IMG/VR virus record: IMGVR_UViG_3300033233_000180
Coordinates: 1 to 21,249 of that record
Source: a virus
Direction: 5' to 3' (one strand)
Length of the DNA: 21,249 nucleotides
Part shown: positions 13,067-20,473 of the stretch, in pieces
How positions within the stretch are numbered: the first letter of the stretch is position 1
Layout: every line of letters starts with the position of its first letter
Translations under genes and position numbers: made by a program
The notes under the pieces: generated by a model
What the model was told of the DNA's origin: nothing
What the model saw: only the letters and a program-made list of their open reading frames with translations
Database searches by the model: none

Positions 13067-13963
13067 ATGGCGACGGTCGGTGAACTGGCAACCAGGATGC
13101 GCGAGGAATTCCTTGACGATGTAATCAAGGAAGATGAGTCAGACAATAAGTGGCGAACGTCGGCCATTGTATCCGCGATCAGCGCGACGCAAGATGAACT
13201 GTGTCGGCGCTTCATCAAGGATATCAAGGATGCCTCGTCCTCATTATGTCGTATCCGCATCGCGCCGATCACGTCCGGTTCTTTGGCACTCACCTTCTCG
13301 CAGGCAACCAAGAAGATTTCTAGGATTACCGGCAGTTTCATAACGGACGGGTTTGTTATCGGACTCCTGCCGACAGTCAATTCAACCCTGAATGCGGGAC
13401 CGTTCAATATCGCAAGTGTGACCGCGCTCGAGATCGAGGTCGAAGAAGACCTTCTTGATGAGACCATTACTGCCATAGTGAGCGCGTACCCGCAATCTTA
13501 TCCGCTCGACAATCGCATCATTAAGATCAACGAGATTTCCTATCCCGGATCACGTCAACCATTGATTCAAAAAGACCTGTCCTGGTTTAATCAGCATGAC
13601 GCGAACTGGTTGGGGCGGATAGGCACTCCGACACACTTCACCACGGATTACGAGACCGACCGCATTACGTTCAACCGTGTTCCGGATGCCACGGGTATCG
13701 CAAAGATGCAGGTCTCGCGTCTTCCGTTGAAACGACTGTCGGCAACAGCGGCCGGGCTTCAGGAGTCTCCGGAACTTGTGAACATCGACGATACACTCAT
13801 TCACGGCGCCCTAAAGTGGCTTTATATGCTTGACGATGACCATGTGAAAGAGGAGTCCACGGCGACGCACTGGTCCAGCGTATTTGAATCGGATATCCGG
13901 CTTCTTCAGCTCGGCAAGGCAAATCTCAATCCTCAGAAGTGGGTAACTCGGGGGAACCCGTGA
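13067..13963 (+). CDS. Putative head-tail connector with an inserted beta domain
   Basis: The protein has 298 residues. The N-terminal helices (MATVGELATRMREEFLDDVI, SAIVSAISATQDELCRRF) and the later PLDNRIIKINEISYPGSRQP resemble connector or tail-accessory proteins (P22 gp4-like position), but homology is not certain. Between them, residues about 68-138 (DNA about 13268-13480) form a separate beta domain. This domain is also present in gene 19814-20473; both copies share GSFITDGFV and end in ALEI plus an acidic Leu/Asp/Glu segment. The start at 13067 has a G-run 4 bases upstream; an ATG at 13063 stops after 6 codons. The stop overlaps the next gene as GTGA. Confidence 0.65.
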   Translation: MATVGELATRMREEFLDDVIKEDESDNKWRTSAIVSAISATQDELCRRFIKDIKDASSSLCRIRIAPITSGSLALTFSQATKKISRITGSFITDGFVIGLLPTVNSTLNAGPFNIASVTALEIEVEEDLLDETITAIVSAYPQSYPLDNRIIKINEISYPGSRQPLIQKDLSWFNQHDANWLGRIGTPTHFTTDYETDRITFNRVPDATGIAKMQVSRLPLKRLSATAAGLQESPELVNIDDTLIHGALKWLYMLDDDHVKEESTATHWSSVFESDIRLLQLGKANLNPQKWVTRGNP

Positions 13964-14865
13964 GCACGTCGGTACCGTTCAAAACTTTCCGCGGTTTCAA
14001 GGGTATCAACAACGTCGAGGATTCGCTCAGGCTGGCGGATACCGACCTTGCAGAAGCGGTCAATGTTGATATCGACGACACCGGCATGGTCACGACGAAA
14101 AAGGGCAAGACCCTGATTCTGGCCGGAGACTACCGATGGATATGGTCGAATGGGATTATCTGCCTTGGTATCCGGGGAGATGATCTTGTATCGATCGCAC
14201 CCGGATTCACGTCATACACGACCTTGATGACCGGAGTTGGTAAGTTCCGCATGGAGTATACCCAGGCAAAGAATCGGGTGTACTTCACGAACTCCGTGAT
14301 TATCGGCTACGTAGAGAACGCACAGGCTCATTTGCTTCCCGCGCCGACTGAGGCGTTCATGGTTCCTATGCCCCCCGGTGATTTCATCCGGTACGCTTTC
14401 GGGCGTTTGTGGGTAGCTTTGGGCCCGCGGTTGTACCCCTCAGATCCGCTTTCACTCAATGAGATGGATGCGCGACTTGCTCCCAAGCAGTTCGGCGGAT
14501 CCATTTCCATGCTCGAATTTGTCAAAAACGGCATGTACGCAGCGACCGACGATGCAACGTACTTCATATCAGGAACGAACCCGGATGAGATGATCGAGGA
14601 TGCCCGTAAGCTCCTGGCTCCCTACGGGGCGATTCCACGCCTTTCCTCGCAAGTGGCCGGTGAATTCATCGTCGAGGGTAAGAATATCAAGGGTACGGTG
14701 GTTTTTTGGGGATCTGACCATGGTATCTGTATGGGTACGGACGACGGGGAATTCATAAATTTGACAGCTCAACAGTACGAAATATCAGGGGGAGTCAGTG
14801 CAGGAGCCTCCCTGTTTCGGATAAATCACAAGGGTGCAGCCCAGGTAATCATGACGACCACTTAA
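13960..14865 (+). CDS. Putative tail hub / DNA-stabilisation protein (P22 gp10 position)
   Basis: The protein has 301 residues from the GTG at 13960, which overlaps the previous stop (GTGA); an upstream in-frame GTG at 13939 would extend it by 7 residues. The opening FKTFRGFKGINNVEDSLRLA, followed by VNVDIDDTGMVTTKKGKT, is typical of phage proteins that begin with a Gly-Ile-Asn-Asn motif and an Asp-Gly beta-turn. Repeated short beta units (WSNGIICLGIRGDDL; NRVYFTNSVIIGYV; GRLWVALGPRLYPSDPL) suggest a beta-propeller. Order after portal, coat and connector matches the P22 gp10 slot. The role is an inference from fold pattern and position. Confidence 0.55.
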   Translation: MSTSVPFKTFRGFKGINNVEDSLRLADTDLAEAVNVDIDDTGMVTTKKGKTLILAGDYRWIWSNGIICLGIRGDDLVSIAPGFTSYTTLMTGVGKFRMEYTQAKNRVYFTNSVIIGYVENAQAHLLPAPTEAFMVPMPPGDFIRYAFGRLWVALGPRLYPSDPLSLNEMDARLAPKQFGGSISMLEFVKNGMYAATDDATYFISGTNPDEMIEDARKLLAPYGAIPRLSSQVAGEFIVEGKNIKGTVVFWGSDHGICMGTDDGEFINLTAQQYEISGGVSAGASLFRINHKGAAQVIMTTT

Positions 14866-14879
14866 CAGGAGGTTTCACA

Positions 14880-15692
14880 ATGTCACTCATACAAAGTACA
14901 GGTCACGCAAAATATGTTCACGGCACGGGTTCAATCAAGGAATGTTATACCGGAGGCGCGATCGACGTATATGGCGGCCCTGTGCCGACCACGGCCGACG
15001 CCGCAACGACCGGGGCGACAAAGCTCTATACCATTACAAATGACGCGAAGACGGCAGCGGCAAAGCAGAAAATCACCTTTACCCCGACGCCGGGCAGCGC
15101 AAATGCGGCCGACTGGAATATCATTCTGAACGGTATTTCCTTCTCTTTCACGGATGGCGGTTCTCCCTCGGCTACGGAGATCTGCAACGGACTTCGAGTG
15201 ATTATTACGGCCGGCATGGGAGGGACGATCACCACTTCCGGGGGAATTATCGGTATCCCGAAAGTGGCGAGTGCGTTTACCTTGACCGGGACCGATACCC
15301 TCATCATCGAATCGGCCACGGCCGGCGTACCCTTCACCTATTCGGCCTCGGTCACGGGTGCCGGCGCAGGTTCAGGTTCATGGTCTACCGCCGAGACGGT
15401 TGCCGATGCTTTCGGTCTCCAGTTCGAGGATGCCGGCGATATTGCGTCCGGAAAACTGACCAAGTTGGCGTCTCAGAAATGGGCAGGCGATGCAGTCGCA
15501 GATGGAAACCCGAGTTTCTTCCGTCTCCGGCGGTCTGGTGCCGACAGCAGTACCCTGAGTACCAGCTCCGAACGACTTCAGGGTACGGTATCAACGGTCC
15601 CGGGCGCTGACATGCTGATTCGTCATGCCACGGTCTATACGGATGAGCGTCAGGACTGCACCGCTGCATCGTTCAATATTCCCCTGACGTGA
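14880..15692 (+). CDS. Beta-rich virion protein with an inserted domain
   Basis: The protein has 270 residues. The core reads GGAIDVYGGPVPTTADAATT, then LYTIT, and resumes at about residue 175 with DAFGLQFEDAGDIASGKL, AGDAVADGNPSFFRLRR and a RLQGTVSTVPGADMLI ending. This matches, from memory, a common phage structural protein with a Tyr-x-Gly-x-x-Pro-x-x-Ala-Asp signature. Residues about 62-174 (DNA about 15063-15401) interrupt it. They read as a separate module (KITFTPTPGSANAADWNIIL; ILNGISFSFTDGG; SATAGVPFTYSASVTG) of a type also seen inside other phage proteins. Ribosome binding site: AGGAGG 8 bases upstream. Confidence 0.7.
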   Translation: MSLIQSTGHAKYVHGTGSIKECYTGGAIDVYGGPVPTTADAATTGATKLYTITNDAKTAAAKQKITFTPTPGSANAADWNIILNGISFSFTDGGSPSATEICNGLRVIITAGMGGTITTSGGIIGIPKVASAFTLTGTDTLIIESATAGVPFTYSASVTGAGAGSGSWSTAETVADAFGLQFEDAGDIASGKLTKLASQKWAGDAVADGNPSFFRLRRSGADSSTLSTSSERLQGTVSTVPGADMLIRHATVYTDERQDCTAASFNIPLT

Positions 15693-17704
15693 TAGAGCCC
15701 AGGATCAAGATAGAGGGAGACAGCGAAAAGGCTACCCCCTGGATATCTTGGGCAAGAAAACGGCTTGCCTTGTTGAAGAGGTCCATAGGTCCGCGGAAAC
15801 AGATACGCGAAACCAAGAACATGCCAGATGCGGATGTGTTCATTTCATCAGTCTGCGGACATGATACGATCAGGATCATAGGAAAAGGGGGGGGAGAACT
15901 TATCGTCTGCCGCCTCGGAACCCTGACGAATGGAGTTGAGGCATACACAAAGAAGTATTTCGATATTCAGGGGAAGGAACTCACCTTGACCGATGTTCAG
16001 GCAAAGGGATGGGAACTGAAAGATGATGGCAAGTACGGTCTTATCTGGGATGGGTTCACCCATGAAGATCCGAACGACTACGCCTATTATGTCTCCGGCG
16101 ACGGACTCCTTGTTCCTGAATCGAACCACGTTCCTGAATCGAATCACGGGATTGACGCTAAAACGGGTGCTGCGCTGACTCGTCGGTTCATCACTTCTCA
16201 GACGAACGAAGCGGAGGCGTGGGATTTAGCGCTTGTCGATCTGTCCGGACACAAACAACTCATTCTTGCAACATCGCTCATTACCCATCCCTACTTCATG
16301 GATTGTCAACCGGGCCTTATGCGGTATACGAAAGACGGAGTGGTATCCATGAAGCCTCAATTCAAACAAGTTGACGGAGTCCTGATGCTCGATCAGGTGA
16401 ACTCTGATAATTTCGGAGACCATATTGGTAAGATCAACAAAATGGTTTTTACCCCACTTGATACGACTCTCCCTCAAACGCTGACCGACATATCAGGCGA
16501 TGCTACGATCATGGCGGTGGTTCAGCATTATGCAGACAAGCGTAGCTCTCAGGAGATTGTTCGCGGGAACACCTTTACATGGGGGGGCGGTTCGGATGGG
16601 GAAGCGCCCGGGCCTTTGGTGGGGATTGAACCTTCGATAGAAGAGTTTTATGGTGCGGGAACTTCGGAATCTGAATATAGACGTGGTAATAGAGGCGTAA
16701 ACAATTACGTCTGGATGATCGACGGGCATAGGATTTCCGGAAGAACTACCGCTCTCTCTGGAACGTATGAGGGAATGGTCACAGACACGGGTGAACGCAC
16801 GATCTCAAATGACTGCATGCGGATTGCAGGGATCAAGGAAGATGGTACGCTCACCGGCGTACGGATGCAGAAGAACACGCCGTTTCAGAGCCACCGAACA
16901 TCGGTAGTTGTAGCCGGGAAGGAAGTCGCTGACTCGGGCTGGCAGAATGTCATCACACTGTATGCGGATGATTACAACGCTGATCCGAAGGTTTGGGGAG
17001 ATGAAGGGGGAGTTCCTATTCTCATCAGGAGAACGGCTTTCCGGATTGTCCACGTGCATCATGGGTCAGAGTTCGACTCGGCGGTATTTCAGAAAACTAT
17101 TTACGCCTATCACAACAATAAGCAGTTGAACGATACTTACGTCAGAGATTATGGTAGTCCGGTGGGCTATCACAGCCACATGCGGAAGACGGAAGTGCGC
17201 TCGAAGACGACCTATCATATCGCCGTGAATGGTGTGGTATCGGACCTTCCGGCGACATTCAACGCCCGGGAGTATCAGCTTACGGTACAGCCTGATCTTG
17301 TGGGCGGCGCGTCGCATACGGTAAATACATTCGCGGACCGTCCATGGTCGGACATCGGCTATGATGAAAATGGGAACGTCCTGGTCGAGACGAATCAGCA
17401 AATCTCGCGCATTTTCACGACTGAGGACTCGGGGAACCTTCTCGTCTCCTTCGATGTGTACCCGGTTAAATGGCGACATGTCAAGGAAACTCTTTCCGGC
17501 ACGGCTCTCTATCCGGCGTTCGATGAAGGCATAACGGCATATCCTCCCTTCACGGATGCGGAGTATGTGACTCCGATCGACCGCAAGTGGTGGCTGTTCG
17601 ACATGGATGGGAAAATGACCAAGGAAATTCCCGCGCCAAAACTGGAAAGCGGCGCAATTGTGAACCGCGTGAACGGGCTATCGTTCATGCAGGCGAGGGC
17701 ATAA
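15689..17704 (+). CDS. Large tail or virion structural protein of unknown function
   Basis: The protein has 671 residues. The GTG start at 15689 overlaps the previous stop (GTGA) but has no clear ribosome binding site; an ATG at 15821 is the alternative. The first 45 residues include ATPWISWARKRLALLKR, a helix recalling the N-terminus of other phage structural proteins, which favours the GTG. The rest is beta-rich and aromatic, with no catalytic motif I can name. VPESNHVPESNH around residues 142-153 comes from an 18-bp tandem duplication at 16112-16147. It is followed by PKD- and NHL-bearing proteins, so it is probably part of the tail or fibre apparatus. Confidence 0.7.
   Translation: MIEPRIKIEGDSEKATPWISWARKRLALLKRSIGPRKQIRETKNMPDADVFISSVCGHDTIRIIGKGGGELIVCRLGTLTNGVEAYTKKYFDIQGKELTLTDVQAKGWELKDDGKYGLIWDGFTHEDPNDYAYYVSGDGLLVPESNHVPESNHGIDAKTGAALTRRFITSQTNEAEAWDLALVDLSGHKQLILATSLITHPYFMDCQPGLMRYTKDGVVSMKPQFKQVDGVLMLDQVNSDNFGDHIGKINKMVFTPLDTTLPQTLTDISGDATIMAVVQHYADKRSSQEIVRGNTFTWGGGSDGEAPGPLVGIEPSIEEFYGAGTSESEYRRGNRGVNNYVWMIDGHRISGRTTALSGTYEGMVTDTGERTISNDCMRIAGIKEDGTLTGVRMQKNTPFQSHRTSVVVAGKEVADSGWQNVITLYADDYNADPKVWGDEGGVPILIRRTAFRIVHVHHGSEFDSAVFQKTIYAYHNNKQLNDTYVRDYGSPVGYHSHMRKTEVRSKTTYHIAVNGVVSDLPATFNAREYQLTVQPDLVGGASHTVNTFADRPWSDIGYDENGNVLVETNQQISRIFTTEDSGNLLVSFDVYPVKWRHVKETLSGTALYPAFDEGITAYPPFTDAEYVTPIDRKWWLFDMDGKMTKEIPAPKLESGAIVNRVNGLSFMQARA
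16112..16147 (+). repeat. Tandem 18-bp duplication inside the 671-residue protein gene
   Basis: Two adjacent 18-bp units differ at one position (GAACCAC versus GAATCAC) and keep the frame, encoding VPESNH twice. This is a recent-looking slippage or duplication. Confidence 0.9.
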
Positions 17705-18603
17705 TGTCAGAACCGGGATACGGAAGAAACGATCGGGGATTTCTCCCGAGTTGGATACCCGTTTATGGTGATACCTCGATCTTCTACGGGTTAACCGGAA
17801 GTACCCCCGCGCCTCCTCCGGCACGTTCATCGGGTGGCGTTCAGACCCTCGGCTCAACGATAGGTTCAAACGGATCTGGCGGTCTATCCGTCAACACGGT
17901 TGTTCAAGCCAATGCCCGGGCGGATTTCCATTACAACGTACTTTCGGGGAATACCGTAGCTTTTCACAACAACAGCCTGAATGGTCCCTTCTGGTTCTGC
18001 TATTGGGATTTCATGGACGGTCAGACCTCGACCGATATGAATCCGACGCATCAGTTCGCATCTCCAGGGACTTATGCGGTTTCGCTTTCGATGAAGAACA
18101 GCAACGGAAGGATGAGCACGAAAGTCGTCTCTGTGACGATTGCATCGCAGCCGGTAAGTGCGGGGATTTCGGTTACTCAAAGCGCGTTCACCGTGGCGTT
18201 CGCGCCGGACTGTAATTTCATCGTAGGGTCTGCGTTCTGGCATTTCGGAGATGGGGAAACGTCGTCAGATATATTCCCGACTCACCGCTATGCGGCGAAC
18301 GGGACGTATACCGTCATCGGAAGTTTCAATGGCAATGTCGTGGCAACGGTTGACGTGACGATCAATGCCGATGTGGTTCTGTACTGGACGGACAATTCTT
18401 CCGATGAAACAGGATTCAACGTCTATCGGTCAAATGTGAGTTCGGAAGGTCCATGGGATTTACAGACAACGGTAGGGGCGGATGTCACAACGGCAGGAGT
18501 GAGTCTTGCTGAAGGTGCAGGGAATTGGTTCCTGGTTCGGGCGAATGATGATGGTGGCGAATCGGAAAGTAGCAACGTGATATTTGTACCGGGTGGGGCA
18601 TAG
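17704..18603 (+). CDS. Virion protein with two PKD domains and one FN3-like domain
   Basis: The protein has 299 residues from the ATG at 17704, overlapping the previous stop (TAATG). After a Pro/Ser/Gly-rich linker (residues 31-62), PKD domain 1 covers about 68-148 with the signature WDFMDGQTSTDMNPTH and PGTYAV. PKD domain 2 covers about 150-220 with WHFGDGETSSDIFPTH and NGTYTV. A fibronectin type III-like domain covers about 223-297 (VVLYWTDNSSDETGFNVYR; GNWFLVRAND). Such Ig-like domains on phage virions are thought to give weak binding to cell-surface or environmental glycans. No signal peptide is present. Likely a tail fibre or decoration protein. Confidence 0.85.
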   Translation: MSEPGYGRNDRGFLPSWIPVYGDTSIFYGLTGSTPAPPPARSSGGVQTLGSTIGSNGSGGLSVNTVVQANARADFHYNVLSGNTVAFHNNSLNGPFWFCYWDFMDGQTSTDMNPTHQFASPGTYAVSLSMKNSNGRMSTKVVSVTIASQPVSAGISVTQSAFTVAFAPDCNFIVGSAFWHFGDGETSSDIFPTHRYAANGTYTVIGSFNGNVVATVDVTINADVVLYWTDNSSDETGFNVYRSNVSSEGPWDLQTTVGADVTTAGVSLAEGAGNWFLVRANDDGGESESSNVIFVPGGA

Positions 18604-18604
18604 C

Positions 18605-19804
18605 ATGGCACTTATTGAACATTACCAAAGTACTCTGATAGCCGACGATTACTACACTTTTGTCCTGCCTCCTGAATCAGATATTCAGGTGGGCGATGTT
18701 GTTGTTGTGGGATGGACCGGGGTAGCCACGGAAGGTCCGGGCTTTGCTCCAGAGGTGACTTCTGATTGGCAAATGCTTGAGAGATATGGACAGTGGGACG
18801 GCATTTACTGCGGAGTATGGTACATACAAATTACTCCGGAAAATATCGGTTCAGTAACATATTACTTCACAGGCGGATGGTCGATGAACGCAATTATGCT
18901 GGTTTTTCGTGGCGTTCGCTTACCGCCGCAATATCTGTCTCATAGTCTGTCAAACAATGCAACAGATACAACTATAGTTGGATACATTGAAAACAAGAAC
19001 CCTGGCGACACCGTTGTAGATTTTGTTATTGGACAAGAACCTAATAGTGGCGCTGCCAGTCTCGATATCGAAACAGGACCGGGAAATGAATACGTCACAT
19101 TAACGGAAATAGACAAAAAAATTCAAGAACCCGATCAAAATTCTCACATGCCGCAAGTCATTGGAGCGTATTATAGCGACGAGCCACTCGGGTTATTCTT
19201 CATAAATACAAACGCTACTTTGTCCAGAACGGGACAAGATGCAGCATCAAATTCAATTACGTTTACGCTGTTTCCAGCGGAACCGCCCTCACCCCCAGCC
19301 GCCCCCACAGACCTGCGATATGAAATTGCTGAAACGACAGATCTCCCCGTCGCACGTTTCACCAACGCCCCCGAGAGCGCGGTACTGAACGATGCTGTTC
19401 CTACGGCGGACATTGTATTCTCGAACAGTTCCCTTCATGCGACCTCGTATGAATGGGATGGCGCAAACGGCCAAACTTCAACCGACACGAATCCGACCTT
19501 CACCTACACAGAACCCGGGTTCTACGTCGTGCGCCTGACCGCGACCAACGATCTCGGCTCAAGCGTTTACGAAAGGCCAGTCATTATTGAACGTGCCGGG
19601 GTGACGATAACGCCTCCCGATGGCCTCTGGACGCTCACGATAGCCGGAGACTATTTCTATATCTGCGATACAGACCACGACCAGGTAATAATGCTTCATC
19701 GCAATGACGGTACGCAGTACAAGACATTCGGAGCACACGGCCGCACAAACAGCTTTTTCGACAAGCCCACGACGCTCACGGTTTGCCGACCGAGAATAGG
19801 GTAA
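18605..19804 (+). CDS. Tail/fibre protein with PKD domain, ending inside an NHL repeat
   Basis: The protein has 399 residues from the ATG at 18605, one base after the previous stop. The N-terminal domain (about 1-225) has IQVGDVVVVGWTG, a Trp-x-Met-Leu segment, GVWYIQITPENIGSVTYYF and MLVFRGV. From memory, this is a jelly-roll-like module frequent in phage Ig-type proteins. After a Pro-rich linker (226-236), a PKD domain covers about 262-330 (YEWDGANGQTSTDTNPTF; PGFYVVRLTA). Residues 338-394 read as NHL repeat: LTIAGDYFYICDTDHDQVI, then HRNDGTQYKTFGAHGR, then FFDKPTTLTV. The propeller ends abruptly with CRPRIG. It is probably truncated relative to an ancestor. Confidence 0.8.
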   Translation: MALIEHYQSTLIADDYYTFVLPPESDIQVGDVVVVGWTGVATEGPGFAPEVTSDWQMLERYGQWDGIYCGVWYIQITPENIGSVTYYFTGGWSMNAIMLVFRGVRLPPQYLSHSLSNNATDTTIVGYIENKNPGDTVVDFVIGQEPNSGAASLDIETGPGNEYVTLTEIDKKIQEPDQNSHMPQVIGAYYSDEPLGLFFINTNATLSRTGQDAASNSITFTLFPAEPPSPPAAPTDLRYEIAETTDLPVARFTNAPESAVLNDAVPTADIVFSNSSLHATSYEWDGANGQTSTDTNPTFTYTEPGFYVVRLTATNDLGSSVYERPVIIERAGVTITPPDGLWTLTIAGDYFYICDTDHDQVIMLHRNDGTQYKTFGAHGRTNSFFDKPTTLTVCRPRIG

Positions 19805-19813
19805 GGGGGAACC

Positions 19814-20473
19814 ATGCCAGTAACCACGACATCGAATCACTATAAATACCAACTCCAAAACGGGGAAATTAACCTTTCCAGCGACACGTTGAAAAGAGTC
19901 TTGATGCGGAGCGGGTTTGTATTCAATCAGAAAGATCATGCAACGCTCAAGAATATTTCCACGAATACGGGTGCGATCAACCTGACATTCATTGCGGCAA
20001 CGAGCAAGATTACTCGGTCATCTGGAAGTTTCATCACTGATGGGTTCGTAGTAGGAAACCTATGCACCACAGATTCATCGAACAACCACGGACCCTTTAC
20101 TATTACCTACGTCTCTGCGCTTGAGATTGTGGTTGCGGAAGCATTGGTAGATGAAGGTCCGACTTCCTATACTCTTACCTCAGATGACAGCCTGTTCGCC
20201 GGTGAGTCTCTTCCGCACTTCGGATATAACGTAGAGACATTGGCCGCGCCCACGATTACGGAAGATGATACGCTGAATGTATCTGACGCGGTTTTCGCTA
20301 CGATCACCAGCACGGCGGCGGCGGGAGATATCGGACCTTCTGCCGGAGCAATCATCTACGATGACACGACCGCTGATAATACGATTGTCTGTTACATCGA
20401 CTTCCTGATCGACCAGACATCGGTTGACGGCGAGGATTTCAGCATGTTTGAGTTCACACTGAGAGAGGCATAA
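19814..20473 (+). CDS. Virion protein with the shared ~65-residue inserted domain
   Basis: The protein has 219 residues. The core (NHYKYQLQNGEINLSSDTLK; RVLMRSGFVFNQKDHATL; SAGAIIYDDTTADNTIVCYI) matches, from memory, a small phage virion protein family encoded near fibre genes. Residues about 51-117 (DNA about 19964-20164) interrupt it with INLTFIAATSKITRSSGSF, TDGFVVGN and SALEIVVAEALVDEG. Over about 65 aligned positions this domain matches the insert of gene 13067-13963 at more than half of the residues by eye. Ribosome binding site AAGGGGG, 9 bases after the previous stop. It lies between two NHL-containing genes and in the same frame as both. Confidence 0.75.
   Translation: MPVTTTSNHYKYQLQNGEINLSSDTLKRVLMRSGFVFNQKDHATLKNISTNTGAINLTFIAATSKITRSSGSFITDGFVVGNLCTTDSSNNHGPFTITYVSALEIVVAEALVDEGPTSYTLTSDDSLFAGESLPHFGYNVETLAAPTITEDDTLNVSDAVFATITSTAAAGDIGPSAGAIIYDDTTADNTIVCYIDFLIDQTSVDGEDFSMFEFTLREA

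Noticed and set aside
12433-13476. Long minus-strand frame of 347 codons
   Set aside because: It lies opposite three rightward genes with good ribosome binding sites and recognisable or paired products. The composition is low-complexity Ser/Arg, typical of an antisense shadow.
17046-17061. Second CACGTG-containing site as another parS
   Set aside because: The flanks (TTGTCCACGTGCATCA) break the palindrome and do not match the parS arms.
17587-17703. Upstream extension of the PKD protein
   Set aside because: The extension overlaps the previous gene heavily and its sequence looks like an out-of-frame reading. The ATG at 17704 forms a TAATG junction and starts a plausible virion N-terminus.
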